This document shows positions 1-9,513 of a stretch of 64,000 bases of DNA, piece by piece (position 1 is the stretch's first letter; each line of letters starts with the position of its first letter). Origin of the DNA: Planctomycetota bacterium (GTDB taxonomy: Bacteria; Planctomycetota; Phycisphaerae; Phycisphaerales; UBA1924); contig CP053450.1 in the NCBI GenBank assembly GCA_013285505.1, positions 3,332,796 to 3,396,795 on the forward strand, in the 5' to 3' direction. The position numbers and the translations under genes were made by a program. Below the pieces are notes generated by a model. It worked only from the letters and a program-made list of their open reading frames with translations. It did not search any database and was not told where the DNA came from.

Positions 1-2
1 TC

Positions 3-1907
3 GCCGCCGTCCAGACCCGGATCGACCGCGCCGAGCAGCTCTCACGCAACCTCCAGGTCGCCGACAGCTCGCTCGCGACGCTCGACCAGGCCCTCGGCGA
101 GGCCGGCGATCTGCTGCTCGAGGCCCAATCGATCGCCAGCGAACAGGTCAGCTTCGGCTCGAGCGAGGGCGAGCGGGCGAGCCAGGCCATCGTCATCCAG
201 TCCATCATCGACGGGCTCTACCAGATCGCCAACCGCGACTCGCGCGTCGGCCACGTCTTCGCCGGGAGCACGCCGAACGACCAGCCGCTCACCGCTTTCC
301 TTGGGGGCTACCGGTACACCGGCCGCGGCCCGGGCATGACCACCGACCTCGACCTCAACGGCTCCATCCCCGTCACCCTCGGCGGTGACACGCTGCTCGG
401 CAACACCTCGAGCCGCGTCCGGGGCACGTCAGACCTCGACCCGGACCTGACCGCCGACTCCCGCCTGGCCAACCTCGACGGCGCCCGCGGCATCGGTGTG
501 CAGCGTGGTGTGGTGAACTTCGCCTTTGACGGCGGCACGCCGCAGTCGATCGACCTCTCCACCGCCGAGACCGTCGACGACGTCATCGACCGGGTCACCG
601 CCGCGATTCTCGCCTACGAGACCGAGAACGAGCTCACCGTGCTGGGCCCCGGTGGCGTCTCCTTCGACGGCAACGCGCTCACCATCGATGTGGACGACGC
701 CGGTGGGACCAACCCCGCGCTCGTGTTCTCCGATGTCGGCACCGGGACCACCGCCCTCGACCTGGGCCTCGCCGCCGATGACGAGTCGCTCGCCTTCGAC
801 GCCGCCACCAGCGACGGCATCAACCTGAACCCGCGGCTGTCCTGGAACACCCCGCTCTCGAGCCTCCGCGGCCTCGACGACGTCGATCTCGGCAGGATCC
901 GCCTCCGGGCCCACGGTGTCACCCGGACCGTTGACCTCGCCGGATCCGAGAGCCTGCAGGACATCCGCAACCGCATCGAGGCCTCGGGCCTGGGCGTCCG
1001 CGTCGAGATCAACGCCGAAGGCACCGGCATCAACGTCTACAACGAGGTCGCCTCCAGCGCCGAGAGCGCCCTCTCGATTGAGGAGGTCGAGGACAACGAC
1101 GGCACCGCCTCGGCCCTGGGCATCCGCACCCTCGACACCGCCACCCGCCTGTCGGAGTTCAACGAGGGGCGGGGCGTGCGGTACATCACCGGCGCGGTAG
1201 ACCCCGACTCAGGCGACCCCGACTCGAGCCTCGACATCGACTTTACCATCACGCTGGGCAACGGCGGGACCATCGACGTCAACTTCGGACCCGGCGACAT
1301 GGCGACCGTCGAGACCATGCTCGAGGCCATCAACACCCAGGCCGCCGACCAGCTCGCCGACCAGGGCATGGCCAGCAGCCTCTTTACCGCCTCGCTGGCG
1401 ACCGATGGCAACGGCATCGTGCTGGCCCAGGACAACACCGCCGGCGGGATGTCGGACCCCATCACGATCGAGCCCCGCAACAACTCCCAGGCCGCGGCCG
1501 ACCTCGGGCTGCTCGGGGGTGAGCGGAGCGACGACGGCTCGAGCATCGTCGGCGACGACCGGGCGAAGATCCGGCCGCAGAACGTCTTCTCGTGGCTGAT
1601 CGACCTTCGGGACAGCCTGACGGGCAACAGCACCTCTGGCATAGGGATTGCGGGGGAGAACATCGGAAACGCCGTCGACACGCTCGCAGAGACGCGGGCC
1701 CTCGTCGGCGGCTACGCCAACCGGGTCGGTCGCGAGACCGACGCCCTGGAGGACCGGAACGTGCTCGACGCCAGCCTGCTCAGCCAACTGCAAGACGCAG
1801 ACTTTGCGCAGGCCGCGACGCAGCTCTCGCTGCTGCAGACCCAGCTGCAGGCCGCCCTGCAGACCACAGCGTCGATCTCCAGCCTCTCGCTGCTGAACTA
1901 TCTGTGA
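3..1907 (+). CDS. flgL: Flagellar hook-associated protein FlgL, 5' end outside the window
   Basis: FlgL (HAP3) joins the flagellar hook to the filament, outside the cell. The frame is open from the first bases of the window (AAVQTRIDRAEQLSRNLQVADSS at its start), so the N-terminus lies upstream; 634 residues are visible. The start has the heptad pattern of the flagellin-like D0/D1 helix (LSRNLQVADSSLATLDQALG), and the end has the matching C-terminal helix (DADFAQAATQLSLLQTQLQAA), as in the flagellin superfamily. The long middle resembles flagellin D2/D3 domains. The first in-frame ATG (336) lies inside the conserved part and is not the start. The gene is followed by fliW, csrA and two flagellins, which supports FlgL over a third flagellin. 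A divergent flagellin is the alternative. Confidence 0.8.
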   Translation, partial: AAVQTRIDRAEQLSRNLQVADSSLATLDQALGEAGDLLLEAQSIASEQVSFGSSEGERASQAIVIQSIIDGLYQIANRDSRVGHVFAGSTPNDQPLTAFLGGYRYTGRGPGMTTDLDLNGSIPVTLGGDTLLGNTSSRVRGTSDLDPDLTADSRLANLDGARGIGVQRGVVNFAFDGGTPQSIDLSTAETVDDVIDRVTAAILAYETENELTVLGPGGVSFDGNALTIDVDDAGGTNPALVFSDVGTGTTALDLGLAADDESLAFDAATSDGINLNPRLSWNTPLSSLRGLDDVDLGRIRLRAHGVTRTVDLAGSESLQDIRNRIEASGLGVRVEINAEGTGINVYNEVASSAESALSIEEVEDNDGTASALGIRTLDTATRLSEFNEGRGVRYITGAVDPDSGDPDSSLDIDFTITLGNGGTIDVNFGPGDMATVETMLEAINTQAADQLADQGMASSLFTASLATDGNGIVLAQDNTAGGMSDPITIEPRNNSQAAADLGLLGGERSDDGSSIVGDDRAKIRPQNVFSWLIDLRDSLTGNSTSGIGIAGENIGNAVDTLAETRALVGGYANRVGRETDALEDRNVLDASLLSQLQDADFAQAATQLSLLQTQLQAALQTTASISSLSLLNYL

Positions 1908-2074
1908 CGGGGAAGAGAGTGAAACCGGCGGCTCGGGGAGACCCGATCACCGGTATTTAAAAGCAAGCCAGGACCCGTCTCGGCCGCGGGTCTGATCGAG
2001 GACAGGACGTCCGCCGGCGTGGTTCGTCGGGGATCGATTGCTTAGGAGTAGGCCGTATTGAACGGGAGCGCACA

Positions 2075-2521
2075 ATGGAAGTGCGGACCTCACGGTTTGG
2101 AGTGATCGATATCGCGGAGGACCGCGTGATCACCTTTGCCAAAGGGCTGCTGGGTTTCCCGCAGCATTCACGATTCTGCCTGCTCGAGCCCGGAGACGAC
2201 GCGTGTTTCTTCTGGCTCCAGTCGGTGGACGATCCGGAGCTGGCGTTCGTCGTGACGGACCCCACGCTCTTTGTCCCCGAATACGGCGTCCAGATCAGGC
2301 CCGAGCAAATGGAATCGCTCGGGCTGAAGGAGACCAAGGACGCCCAGGTCTTCGTGATTGTCAACAAGGTCGACCAGGACCTCACCGGCAATCTCCAGGG
2401 GCCGCTCGTGATCAACACACTCAGTCTTTCCGGTGAGCAGATGGTGCTCGCCGAGAAGAAGTGGACCACGCGCCATCCCCTGATGAAGGTCGCCGCCCAG
2501 TCCGAGGCCGCTTCGGCCTAA
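2075..2521 (+). CDS. fliW: Flagellar assembly factor FliW
   Basis: FliW binds cytoplasmic flagellin and, in the partner switch known from Bacillus, antagonises CsrA so that flagellin translation follows secretion. The 148-residue product is of normal family length. It shows the FliW pattern: ITFAKGLLGFPQHSRFCLLE near the N-terminus, FFWLQSVDDPELAFVVTDP in the middle, and a VIVNK strand followed by LQGPLVINTLSLSGEQ near the end. It starts at ATG 2075 after a GGGAG box, 168 bases after flgL. csrA follows at 2685, then two flagellins, which is the classic fliW-csrA-flagellin order. I see no indels here. Confidence 0.93.
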   Translation: MEVRTSRFGVIDIAEDRVITFAKGLLGFPQHSRFCLLEPGDDACFFWLQSVDDPELAFVVTDPTLFVPEYGVQIRPEQMESLGLKETKDAQVFVIVNKVDQDLTGNLQGPLVINTLSLSGEQMVLAEKKWTTRHPLMKVAAQSEAASA

Positions 2522-2684
2522 TCCATTCGTGCCAAAGGTGTCCGGACACTCATGCCTCTGCGCGATCGCTGCGCCACCGAACGTCCGGAATGTTTCCCAC
2601 GCCGCTACGCCCCCGGGGCACGCGACGTTTCACCGGTTTCCGTGAGCAGTTCCACGGCAACCATCGTCATGCAGGAGCCACCCC

Positions 2685-3023
2685 ATGCTCGTGCTCTCAC
2701 GTCAGCGAGACGAGACGATCATGATCGGCGATGATATCGAGATCACGGTCGTCGACATCCGCGGCGACAAAGTGCGTCTGGGCATCACCGCCCCGACAAG
2801 CATCGCGGTGCATCGCAAGGAGGTCTACGAGGCCATCCGCAGCGAGAATGAGCACGCCGCGAAGCTCAACGGTGATCTTCAGATGATCAGCCAGACCATC
2901 CAGCCAGGGCCCGACCGCGCCGCCGCGAGAGCCAAGGCCGCACAACTCGCCCGACCGGTCCGTACCTCTCCCCCCGAACCCATCGTCAAGACGGCCAACC
3001 CGGCCGCCAAGCGCACCGGCTAA
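2685..3023 (+). CDS. csrA: Carbon storage regulator CsrA with a C-terminal extension
   Basis: CsrA is a homodimeric RNA-binding protein that represses translation by covering GGA motifs at ribosome binding sites. Residues 1-60 are a complete CsrA domain: [20 protein letters not shown], then the VRLGITAP strand and the basic [11 protein letters not shown] segment that carries the conserved RNA-binding arginine. The protein runs to 112 residues, whereas typical CsrA has 60-75. The extra tail of about 45 residues ([15 protein letters not shown] and onward) is rich in Ala, Pro, Arg and Lys and looks disordered. The start follows a CAGGAG ribosome site. Its likely targets are the two flagellin leaders just downstream. 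Confidence 0.93.
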   Translation: MLVLSRQRDETIMIGDDIEITVVDIRGDKVRLGITAPTSIAVHRKEVYEAIRSENEHAAKLNGDLQMISQTIQPGPDRAAARAKAAQLARPVRTSPPEPIVKTANPAAKRTG

Positions 3024-3068
3024 GTCGCCGGCCCAGCGCATCGCCCGCCCCTTCACCTCGGCCTCAGT

Positions 3069-3077
3069 CACGGAGGA
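3069..3077 (+). promoter_or_regulatory. Predicted CsrA site over the ribosome site of flagellin 1
   Basis: The box CACGGAGGA contains the ACGGA core favoured by CsrA and is also the Shine-Dalgarno sequence of the flagellin starting at 3083. The same nine bases precede the second flagellin at 4927. Binding by the CsrA encoded 46 bases upstream is inference. Confidence 0.45.
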
Positions 3078-3082
3078 TTGCC

Positions 3083-4625
3083 ATGTCGAGGATCAACTCG
3101 AATATCCCAAGCCTTATCGCCCAAGCAAACCTTTCACGGAACAACTCGGAGCTGCAGCTCAGACTCGAGCGGCTCTCCACCGGCCTCCGCATCAACAGGG
3201 GCGCCGACGACCCCGCGGGGCTCATCATCACCGAGCGCATCCGCTCCGATCTCAACGGGATCGAGCAGGCCATGCGCAACGTCGAACGCGCCAGCGCCGT
3301 CATCGCCACCACCGAGTCCGGCCTCGCCGAGGTCGGCGACCTGCTCACCTCGATCCGCGCCCTCATGGTCGAATCGGCCAACACCGGTGCCAACTCCGAG
3401 GAGGAACGGGCCGCCAACCAGCTCCAGATCGACTCGGCCATCGACTCGATCACCCGCATCAGCAACACCGCCACCTTCGGCGGCCTCAAGCTGCTCAACG
3501 GCTCGCTCGACTACACCCTCTCGGGCGTTGACACCTCCGAGATCAGCCGCGCCAAGGTCAACAACGCCAGCCTCATCAACGTCGACAGCCTCGAGGTCGA
3601 GGTCGATGTCCTCGCCTCGGCCCAGACCGGCGGCCTCTACTACAACGGCGGCACCACGCCCCCCCGGCGTCCTGCTCTCCTCCATCACCCTCGAGATCGC
3701 GGGGCCCGACGGCGTCGAGGTCCTCACCTTCCAGTCCGGGGTCAGCCTCGACAGCGTCGTCGCGGGCGTCAACAAGCTCTCCGCGATCATCGGTGTCGAG
3801 GCCTCGCTGGTCAACGGCGACGTCAACTCCGGCATCGTCTTCAACTCGGCCGAGTTCGGGTCCTCCTCCTTCGTCTCCGTCCGTCGCCTCGGCGGGCCCG
3901 ACCCCGCCGACGACGGCTGGCAGACGCTCCGGTTCGACGACGCCGACGAGTACCCGGACACCTCCGGCGGCTTCCCGTGGGGCAGCCTCATCGATGCCAC
4001 TCGGGACAAGGGACGCGACGTCTCGGCCCTGATCAACGGCAACCTCGCCACCGGCAAGGGACTCAACGTCTCGGTCAACTCCCAGTCGCTCGGCGTCGAG
4101 CTGCTCCTGGCAGAGTCCTTCGCCACCGACCCGACCGCGACCAACAGCACCTTCAACGTCACCGGCGGCGGTGCGCTCTTCCAGCTCGGTCCGGATATCA
4201 CCGCCCAGCAACAGCTGAGCGTCGGCATCGGGTCGGTCGCGGCCTCCACGCTCGGGGGCGTCCTCGACGAGGGCACCCTCCACTACCTCAGCTCGATCAA
4301 GTCCGGCGGGGCCAACTCCATCGAGGCGAGTGTCCAGCGCGGAGACTTCACACTGGCCAGCGACGTCGTCCAGTCCGCCATCGACGACATCACCATCCTC
4401 CGAGGAAGGCTCGGCTCGATCGAACGCAACGGCCTGCAGACCAATATCCGGTCGCTCCAGGCCTCCTACGAGAACCTGACGGCGAGCAACTCGGTGATCC
4501 GGGACTCCGACTTCGCCCTCGAGACCAGCAAGCTCACCCGGGCCCAGATCCTCGCGAGCTCCGGCACCACCGTCCTGCAGCTGGCCAACCAGCAATCCCA
4601 GCAGGTGCTCCAGCTCCTCGGCTAG
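3083..4625 (+). CDS. fliC: Flagellin 1, frameshifted at a C7 run
   Basis: This is a flagellar filament subunit, exported by the flagellar type III system. It starts at ATG 3083 behind CACGGAGGA. The N-terminal D0/D1 domain (SRINSNIPSLIAQ, LSTGLRINRGADDPAGL) runs normally to about residue 193. The frame then changes at a run of seven C at 3659-3665. Removing one C joins it to PGVLLSSITLEIAGPDGVEV and on to the C-terminal helix ending in QQSQQVLQLLG. The corrected product has 513 residues, close to flagellin 2 (510), and aligns with it throughout. Without the correction the frame stays open to 6472 and runs into flagellin 2. A sequencing error is the simplest reading, but slippage or phase variation at the C run is possible. 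Confidence 0.88.
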
Positions 4626-4659
4626 CCGCCTCTAGACCAACATCCCCCCAAACCACGCA

Positions 4660-4686
4660 CCCCCGGGCCTTGGCCCGGGGGTTTTT
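4660..4686 (+). terminator. Rho-independent terminator after flagellin 1
   Basis: A perfect 10-bp stem, CCCCCGGGCC with GGCCCGGGGG around TT, is followed by TTTTT. It lies 35 bases after the flagellin stop codon. Confidence 0.9.
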
Positions 4687-4868
4687 CATGCGTCATTCTA
4701 CCTATATGTCAGCAAATTCCAAAACTTTCGGCGCACTCGCAGCACCTCTCGCTCAACCCGCCTTTCCCGCTCGTCGATGGCTCAGATCAAGCCGGGGCAA
4801 GATCCCGGCCCACAAGGGCCCCGGACGGATTCGGGACCTGCGTGACAGAAGTCACACCCGAGAGCGAG

Positions 4869-4935
4869 CACGGAAGCGCATCGGGACACCGGGGTTGGGA
4901 GATGGCACCGGCCATCCAATACAAGGCACGGAGGA
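4869..4935 (+). promoter_or_regulatory. Leader of flagellin 2 with two predicted CsrA sites
   Basis: CACGGA at 4869-4874 and CACGGAGGA at 4927-4935 lie 58 bases apart; the second is the ribosome site of the gene starting at 4940. Two GGA sites in one flagellin leader, one over the ribosome site, is the arrangement known for B. subtilis hag. The sequence match is visible; the function is inferred. I found no convincing sigma-28 or sigma-54 promoter between 4690 and 4940. Confidence 0.4.
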
Positions 4936-4939
4936 CTCG

Positions 4940-6472
4940 ATGAGTCGCATCAACACCAACGTTCAGTCCATGGTCGCCCAGCGAGTGCTCGGGCAGAACA
5001 ACCAGATGCTCAACCGCTCTCTCGAGCGTCTGAGCACCGGTCTGCGAATCAACCGAGGCAAGGACGACCCGTCCGGCCTCATCGCGTCGGAAAACCTCCG
5101 CGCCGAGATCACCGCGACCAACTCCGCCATCAGCAACGCGACCCGGGCCGACCAGGTCGTCAACACCGCCGAGGGTGGTCTTCAGGAAATCTCCAGCATG
5201 CTCACCGAGCTGCAGGGCCTGGTCAACACCAGCTCCAGCACCGGCGGCCTCTCGCAGGAAGAGCGTGACGCCAACCAGCTGCAGATCGACTCGATCCTCC
5301 AGACAATCGACCGCATCGCCGGCGCCACCAGCTTCCAGGGCATGAAGCTCCTGAACGGCAACTTCGACTACCAGGTCAGCTCGATCGACTCGTCGGTCTC
5401 CGACTTCAAGGTCAACGGCGCCAAGTTCAACGGCACGTCGCAGGACATCGACGTCATCGTCACCCAGTCCGCGCAGCAGGGCATCCTGTTCCTCTCGTTC
5501 GGCGGCACCAGCCTCGACCTCAACAGCGCCGACTCGGGGAACTTCACCATCGAGATCACCGGCGCCAACGGCAGCCGCGAGCTCCAGTTCGCCTCCGGCA
5601 CCGCCCTGAGCGACATGGTCACCGCCATCAACACCTTCTCCGACATCACCGGCATCACCGCCTCGGTCGCCTCGTCGGGTGCCACCACCGGCATCGCCCT
5701 GGTCTCCAGCGACTTCGGCGACGACGAGTTCTCGACCGTCAAGGTCATCAACGAGGCCGGCATGCAGGGCTCCGACACCAACATCGGTATCTACACCATG
5801 GAAGCCGACGACGCCGGCACCATCGAGACTACCGTCGACGCCCTCTTCGATTCGACCAACGCCGCCAACGGCATCCGCGACAGCGGACAGGACATCGGTG
5901 CCATCATCAACGGCATCGCCGCGACCACCAAGGGCAAGGACATCAGCATCAACACCGACTTCCTCGATGTTGAGATGACCCTGTCCACCTCCGCCTCCCA
6001 GACGCTCGCCCAGATCGACGCGTTCAAGATCACCGGCGGCGGTGCGGACTTCCAGCTCGCCCCCACCGTCGACATCGGCGGCCAGGTCTCCCTCGGCATC
6101 GGCGACGTCGCCGCCCGCAAGCTCGGCTCCAGCGTCAACGGATTCCTCGACGACCTCGCCTCCGGCAAGTCCTACAACGTCTCCGACTCCGACGGCACAC
6201 AGGCGCAGAAGATCGTCACCGAAGCGATCAGCCAGGTGTCCAGCCTCCGCGGCCGCCTCGGTGCGTTCCAGAAGAACGTCATCGGTGCAACCATCCGGAG
6301 CCTCGGCATCGCCGTCGAGAACACCGCCGCCGCCGAGAGCGTCATCCGCGACGCCGACTTCGCCTCCGAGACCGCGGCACTCACCCGCTCGCAGATCCTC
6401 TCCCAGGCGTCGACCAACGTCCTCTCGATCGCCAACAACCAGCCGCAGGCCGCCCTGCAGCTCCTCGGGTAA
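4940..6472 (+). CDS. fliC: Flagellin 2
   Basis: This is an intact flagellar filament protein of 510 residues. The N-terminal domain reads SRINTNVQSMVAQRVLGQNN and LSTGLRINRGKDDPSGL. The C-terminal domain reads SVIRDADFASETAALTRSQI and ends in QAALQLLG. Between them is a variable Ser/Thr-, Gly- and Asp-rich centre with few aromatic residues, as expected for the surface-exposed D2/D3 part. It starts at ATG 4940 behind CACGGAGGA. It has its own leader and terminator, so it can be expressed apart from flagellin 1. The two flagellins are clear paralogues along their whole length, with the same SLGIGDVAARKLG-type motif in the second half. Confidence 0.95.
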   Translation: MSRINTNVQSMVAQRVLGQNNQMLNRSLERLSTGLRINRGKDDPSGLIASENLRAEITATNSAISNATRADQVVNTAEGGLQEISSMLTELQGLVNTSSSTGGLSQEERDANQLQIDSILQTIDRIAGATSFQGMKLLNGNFDYQVSSIDSSVSDFKVNGAKFNGTSQDIDVIVTQSAQQGILFLSFGGTSLDLNSADSGNFTIEITGANGSRELQFASGTALSDMVTAINTFSDITGITASVASSGATTGIALVSSDFGDDEFSTVKVINEAGMQGSDTNIGIYTMEADDAGTIETTVDALFDSTNAANGIRDSGQDIGAIINGIAATTKGKDISINTDFLDVEMTLSTSASQTLAQIDAFKITGGGADFQLAPTVDIGGQVSLGIGDVAARKLGSSVNGFLDDLASGKSYNVSDSDGTQAQKIVTEAISQVSSLRGRLGAFQKNVIGATIRSLGIAVENTAAAESVIRDADFASETAALTRSQILSQASTNVLSIANNQPQAALQLLG

Positions 6473-6545
6473 TCAGGCAAGGACGCCTACAGCGGGCACC
6501 GCACGGACGCGACACGCCCCGCAAGACCCCACCCCGGGTACATTC

Positions 6546-6580
6546 GGCCCCGGCCCCACAAGGCCGGGGCCGTCTTTTTT
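6546..6580 (+). terminator. Rho-independent terminator after flagellin 2
   Basis: A perfect 10-bp stem (GGCCCCGGCC with GGCCGGGGCC, loop CCACAA) is followed by GTCTTTTTT. It closes the flagellar cluster. Confidence 0.9.
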
Positions 6581-6634
6581 GACCCCCAGCACCGCTATTG
6601 ACCCCCACCGCCCCCACACGCCGATCATCCATCC

Positions 6635-7617
6635 GTGAGCCCCACGCAACACCAACCCAAGGCGGCCGCGCCCGTCCCGGCGCTCCCCGACGACCTGGCA
6701 CCCAGCCTGCGCGCCGCGCTGACCAACTTCACCGCCTATCTCCGCGTCGAGTGCGGCATGAGCGCCAACACCCTCGACGCCTACGGCCGCGACACCCGCG
6801 AACTGCTCGCCCACCTCCACTCCCTCGGCATCCGCGACATCGCCAAGACCAACCACCGCGACCTCGCCGCCCACATCGCCCACCTCAGCCGGCGGGGGCT
6901 CGCCCCGGCCTCGGTCGCCCGACACCTCGCCACGCTCAAGGTCTTCTTCCGCTGGCTCGCCGCCCGCAAGGAGATCGAGAACAACCCCGCCGACTTCCTC
7001 GACCAGCCCACCCGCTGGAAGAAGATCCCCGGGGTCCTGTCCCCCGCCAAGTCAAGGCCCTCCTCGAAGCGCCAAAGCCCGACCCCCACGCCCGGCCCGA
7101 CGCCATCCCCTTCCACTCCCGCGACCGCGCCATGCTCGAACTGATGTACGCCAGCGGCCTCCGCGCCAGCGAGGTCGGCGCGCTCGGCCAGAACGAGGTC
7201 ATCGACACCCTCGGCGTCATCCGCGTCACCGGCAAGGGCGACAAGCAGAGGCTCGTCCCGATGGGCACGCCCGCCCGCGACGCGCTGGCCGACTACCTCG
7301 CCACCTGCCGGCCCCGGCTGCTCCGACCCGACGGCCGGGACAAGGGCCGCGTCTTCCTCACCCACACCGGCCGCCCGATCGAACGCGTCCGGGTCTGGCA
7401 GCTGGTCAAGAAGTACGCCGCGATCGCCGAACTCCACGACGTCCACCCCCACATCCTCCGCCACTCCTTCGCGACCCACCTGCTCTCCGGCGGGGCCGAC
7501 CTCCGCGTGGTGCAGGAACTCCTCGGCCACGCCGACATCGCCACCACGCAGATCTACACCCACGTCGACAAGGACCGACTCCGCAGCGTCCACAAGCAGT
7601 TCCACCCGCGCGGCTGA
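6635..7617 (+). CDS. xerD: Tyrosine recombinase XerD, frameshifted at a C5 run
   Basis: XerD-type recombinases resolve chromosome dimers at dif sites. It starts at GTG 6635 ([10 protein letters not shown]). The N-terminal SAM-like DNA-binding domain ([20 protein letters not shown]) is followed by the catalytic domain, with Arg in [10 protein letters not shown], Lys in [20 protein letters not shown] and [16 protein letters not shown] with the nucleophilic Tyr. The C-terminus [13 protein letters not shown] is closer to XerD than to XerC. The frame breaks at 7041-7045, where adding one C restores [12 protein letters not shown]. The corrected length is 327 residues, against about 300 for the family. 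I see no dif-like site nearby. Confidence 0.88.
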
Positions 7618-7662
7618 GCCCCCAGCCCGCACCTTGCCACATCCTCTACGCCCGAGCCTTCT

Positions 7663-8548
7663 CTACCCCAGCACCCGCTCGAGCGCGCGCACAAACGCCG
7701 CGGCCGACCCCTCGCACAGCCCGAAGTACAACGACGGCTCGATCAGCTCCAGCTCGCTAAGCAGGATCTCCCCGTCGTCGCCCCGCATCACGTCCACCCG
7801 GGCGTACAGCAGCGCCGCGCCGCCGAGTTCCTCCCCCGCCGCACCCAGCACCGTGCCGGCGAACGCACGCTCCTCCGGCGTCGGCGGCGACGCCTCCACC
7901 CGCTCATCCTCGGTCGCAAACCGCGGCCGCTTCCGCACCCCGTGCGACACCTCCCCGCGGATCGTCACGATCGCCAGCTCGCCCGTCTCCCCCGCCTCGA
8001 CCGACGGCATGTACCGCTGGACCATCATCCCCCGGGTCGGTGCGTGCGTGTCCAGGAACGCCTGAGCCGCGGCCGCGCCGTTCCCCTCCTCCCGCCCGAG
8101 CCCGAACCGCTCGGCGAGCACCGACCCCGCCCCCACCGTCGGCTTGATCACCACCCCGTCCCAATCCCGCGCAGCAGCCACCGCGCCGACATCGACCGAC
8201 GCCCCGGCCTCCACAAAAACCGTCGGCACGATCGGCACGCCGCGCGTCTCCAGCCGCCGCAGATACGTCTTCTCCACGTTCCACCGCACCACCGGCGCGG
8301 GGTTCAGCACCCGGGTCACCGCGGACGCCGCCTCCACCCACGCGACGAACCGCTCCGCGTGCTGCATAGTTCCACGTCGCCCGCAGACACACCGCGTCAA
8401 ACCCCGCCAGAGCCCCCGCCGAGCCCGCCGGCCCGTCCCACGCCACCGGCTCGGCACGGTGGCCCGCATCGTGCAGCGCCGCCAGCAGCGGTGCTTCGTC
8501 AAAGTCGGGCTCCGGGAGCGTCTCACAGTTGGCCAGGCCGATCCGCAT
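7663..8548 (-). CDS. ATP-grasp domain protein, frameshifted
   Basis: ATP-grasp enzymes join a carboxylate to an amine or thiol through an acyl phosphate. The N-terminus from ATG 8548 (MRIGLANCETLPEPDFDEAP) looks like a pre-ATP-grasp domain, and RATWNY is a motif I know from uncharacterised ATP-grasp proteins. Later come VVIKPTVGAGSV (ATP-binding loop and lysine), the MMVQRYMPSVEAGETGELA block, and the metal-ligand end SELELIEPSLYFG. Near 8365 one base appears extra, and removing it joins TWNY to QHAERFVAWVEAA. The corrected product has about 294 residues. A TTG start at 8554 is possible. It is convergent with xerD. The substrate is unknown; RimK-like or glutathione-synthetase-like are guesses. 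Confidence 0.72.
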
Positions 8549-8708
8549 CCGCAATTCTCACCCCCCCGCCGCCGCCAAATCCAGCATCTCACGTGCGCGG
8601 CCGCGACCGAACCGAAAAATCTTCCTCCGGACCGTGAGCCGGCGGCGCGGCGGTCGCTGTCTCCTCAGACGCGTCCACCTCACTCTCACTCTGAAACGGA
8701 GCAACACC

Positions 8709-9359
8709 ATGCAGAACCGCGCCACGACCATCAGTCTCACTCTCGCACTCCTCGCCGGATCCGCCGCCGCCAACCCCGTCAACGGCAACTACGTGGACGT
8801 CCCCATGTGCGACTCTCACGGCAACCTCATCGCCATCGAGGAACTCGGCGAGGGTCCGCTGTTCCCCACCGACGAGCTGATCTCCACCGTCTGGACCACC
8901 ACCAACCAATCGGCCTGCGTCATGTCCGACGACCCGAACATGCCCAACGTCCTCGTCGAGATGACCAACCTCTCCGGCAGGTACTGGAACAACCTCTTCT
9001 ACGTCGCCGATCTCGACACCTCCATCAGCAACGTGGACGGGCTCGCCGATTCGGCCGCGGCCCCGGGTGCCGTCGGAGAAGCCTTCCGCATCGACGCCCT
9101 CGGCTCGAACCGAAACCTCCTCGTCGAGTCCATCGCCGTCGACGGCATCTTCGAGCCCGGCGAGATCTGGGCCTTCATCATCCAGGACTACGCCAACGCC
9201 GCCGGGCTCCCCCCCAGCTTCGGCTCACTCGACTTCGCCGGCGGCTCCTCCTTCGGCCCCGACTCCACCGGCAGCATCGTCCAGTTCGTCGTCCCCGCGC
9301 CGGGCTCCCTCGCCCTCCTCGGCTTCGGCGGCATGGCGTGCATCAAGCGACGCCGCTAA
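8709..9359 (+). CDS. Secreted protein with PEP-CTERM sorting tail
   Basis: The product has 216 residues. A signal peptide (MQNRATTISLTLALLAGSAAANP, cleavage likely after AAA) is followed by a body of about 170 residues that I do not recognise. The C-terminus VVPAPGSLALLGFGGMACIK plus RRR is a PEP-CTERM-type signal: a Pro-Ala-Pro motif, a hydrophobic helix and a basic end. In planctomycetes such proteins are thought to be processed by an exosortase and kept at the envelope. ATG 8709 is preferred over the longer open frame because GGAG stands just before it and the signal peptide begins there. No exosortase gene is in the window. Confidence 0.82.
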   Translation: MQNRATTISLTLALLAGSAAANPVNGNYVDVPMCDSHGNLIAIEELGEGPLFPTDELISTVWTTTNQSACVMSDDPNMPNVLVEMTNLSGRYWNNLFYVADLDTSISNVDGLADSAAAPGAVGEAFRIDALGSNRNLLVESIAVDGIFEPGEIWAFIIQDYANAAGLPPSFGSLDFAGGSSFGPDSTGSIVQFVVPAPGSLALLGFGGMACIKRRR

Positions 9360-9434
9360 ACACCCACGAACCCGCGGCGTCCCACCGCCGTAGAACCCCA
9401 CGATTCTGTCTTTCTCTCATCTCTCTCAGCCACA

Positions 9435-9465
9435 CGCCCGCCTCCCCGCGGGCGTATGGCGTTTT
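9435..9465 (+). terminator. Probable terminator between two convergent genes
   Basis: CGCCCGC and GCGGGCG form a 7-bp stem (9435-9454), followed by TATGGCGTTTTT. The last T run is six bases from the stem, so the fit is only moderate. It lies between the PEP-CTERM gene and the convergent sulfotransferase. Confidence 0.55.
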
Positions 9466-9513
9466 TCGACAGGACAGGGCTGGCGCCACCCCCGGCCTGC
9501 CGGGATCGGGCAC

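Noticed and set aside
3083..6472. A single 1,129-residue double flagellin
   Set aside because: The middle part is Arg/Pro-rich missense sequence reading through a strong terminator and a second ribosome site. Both halves are normal flagellins after removing one C.
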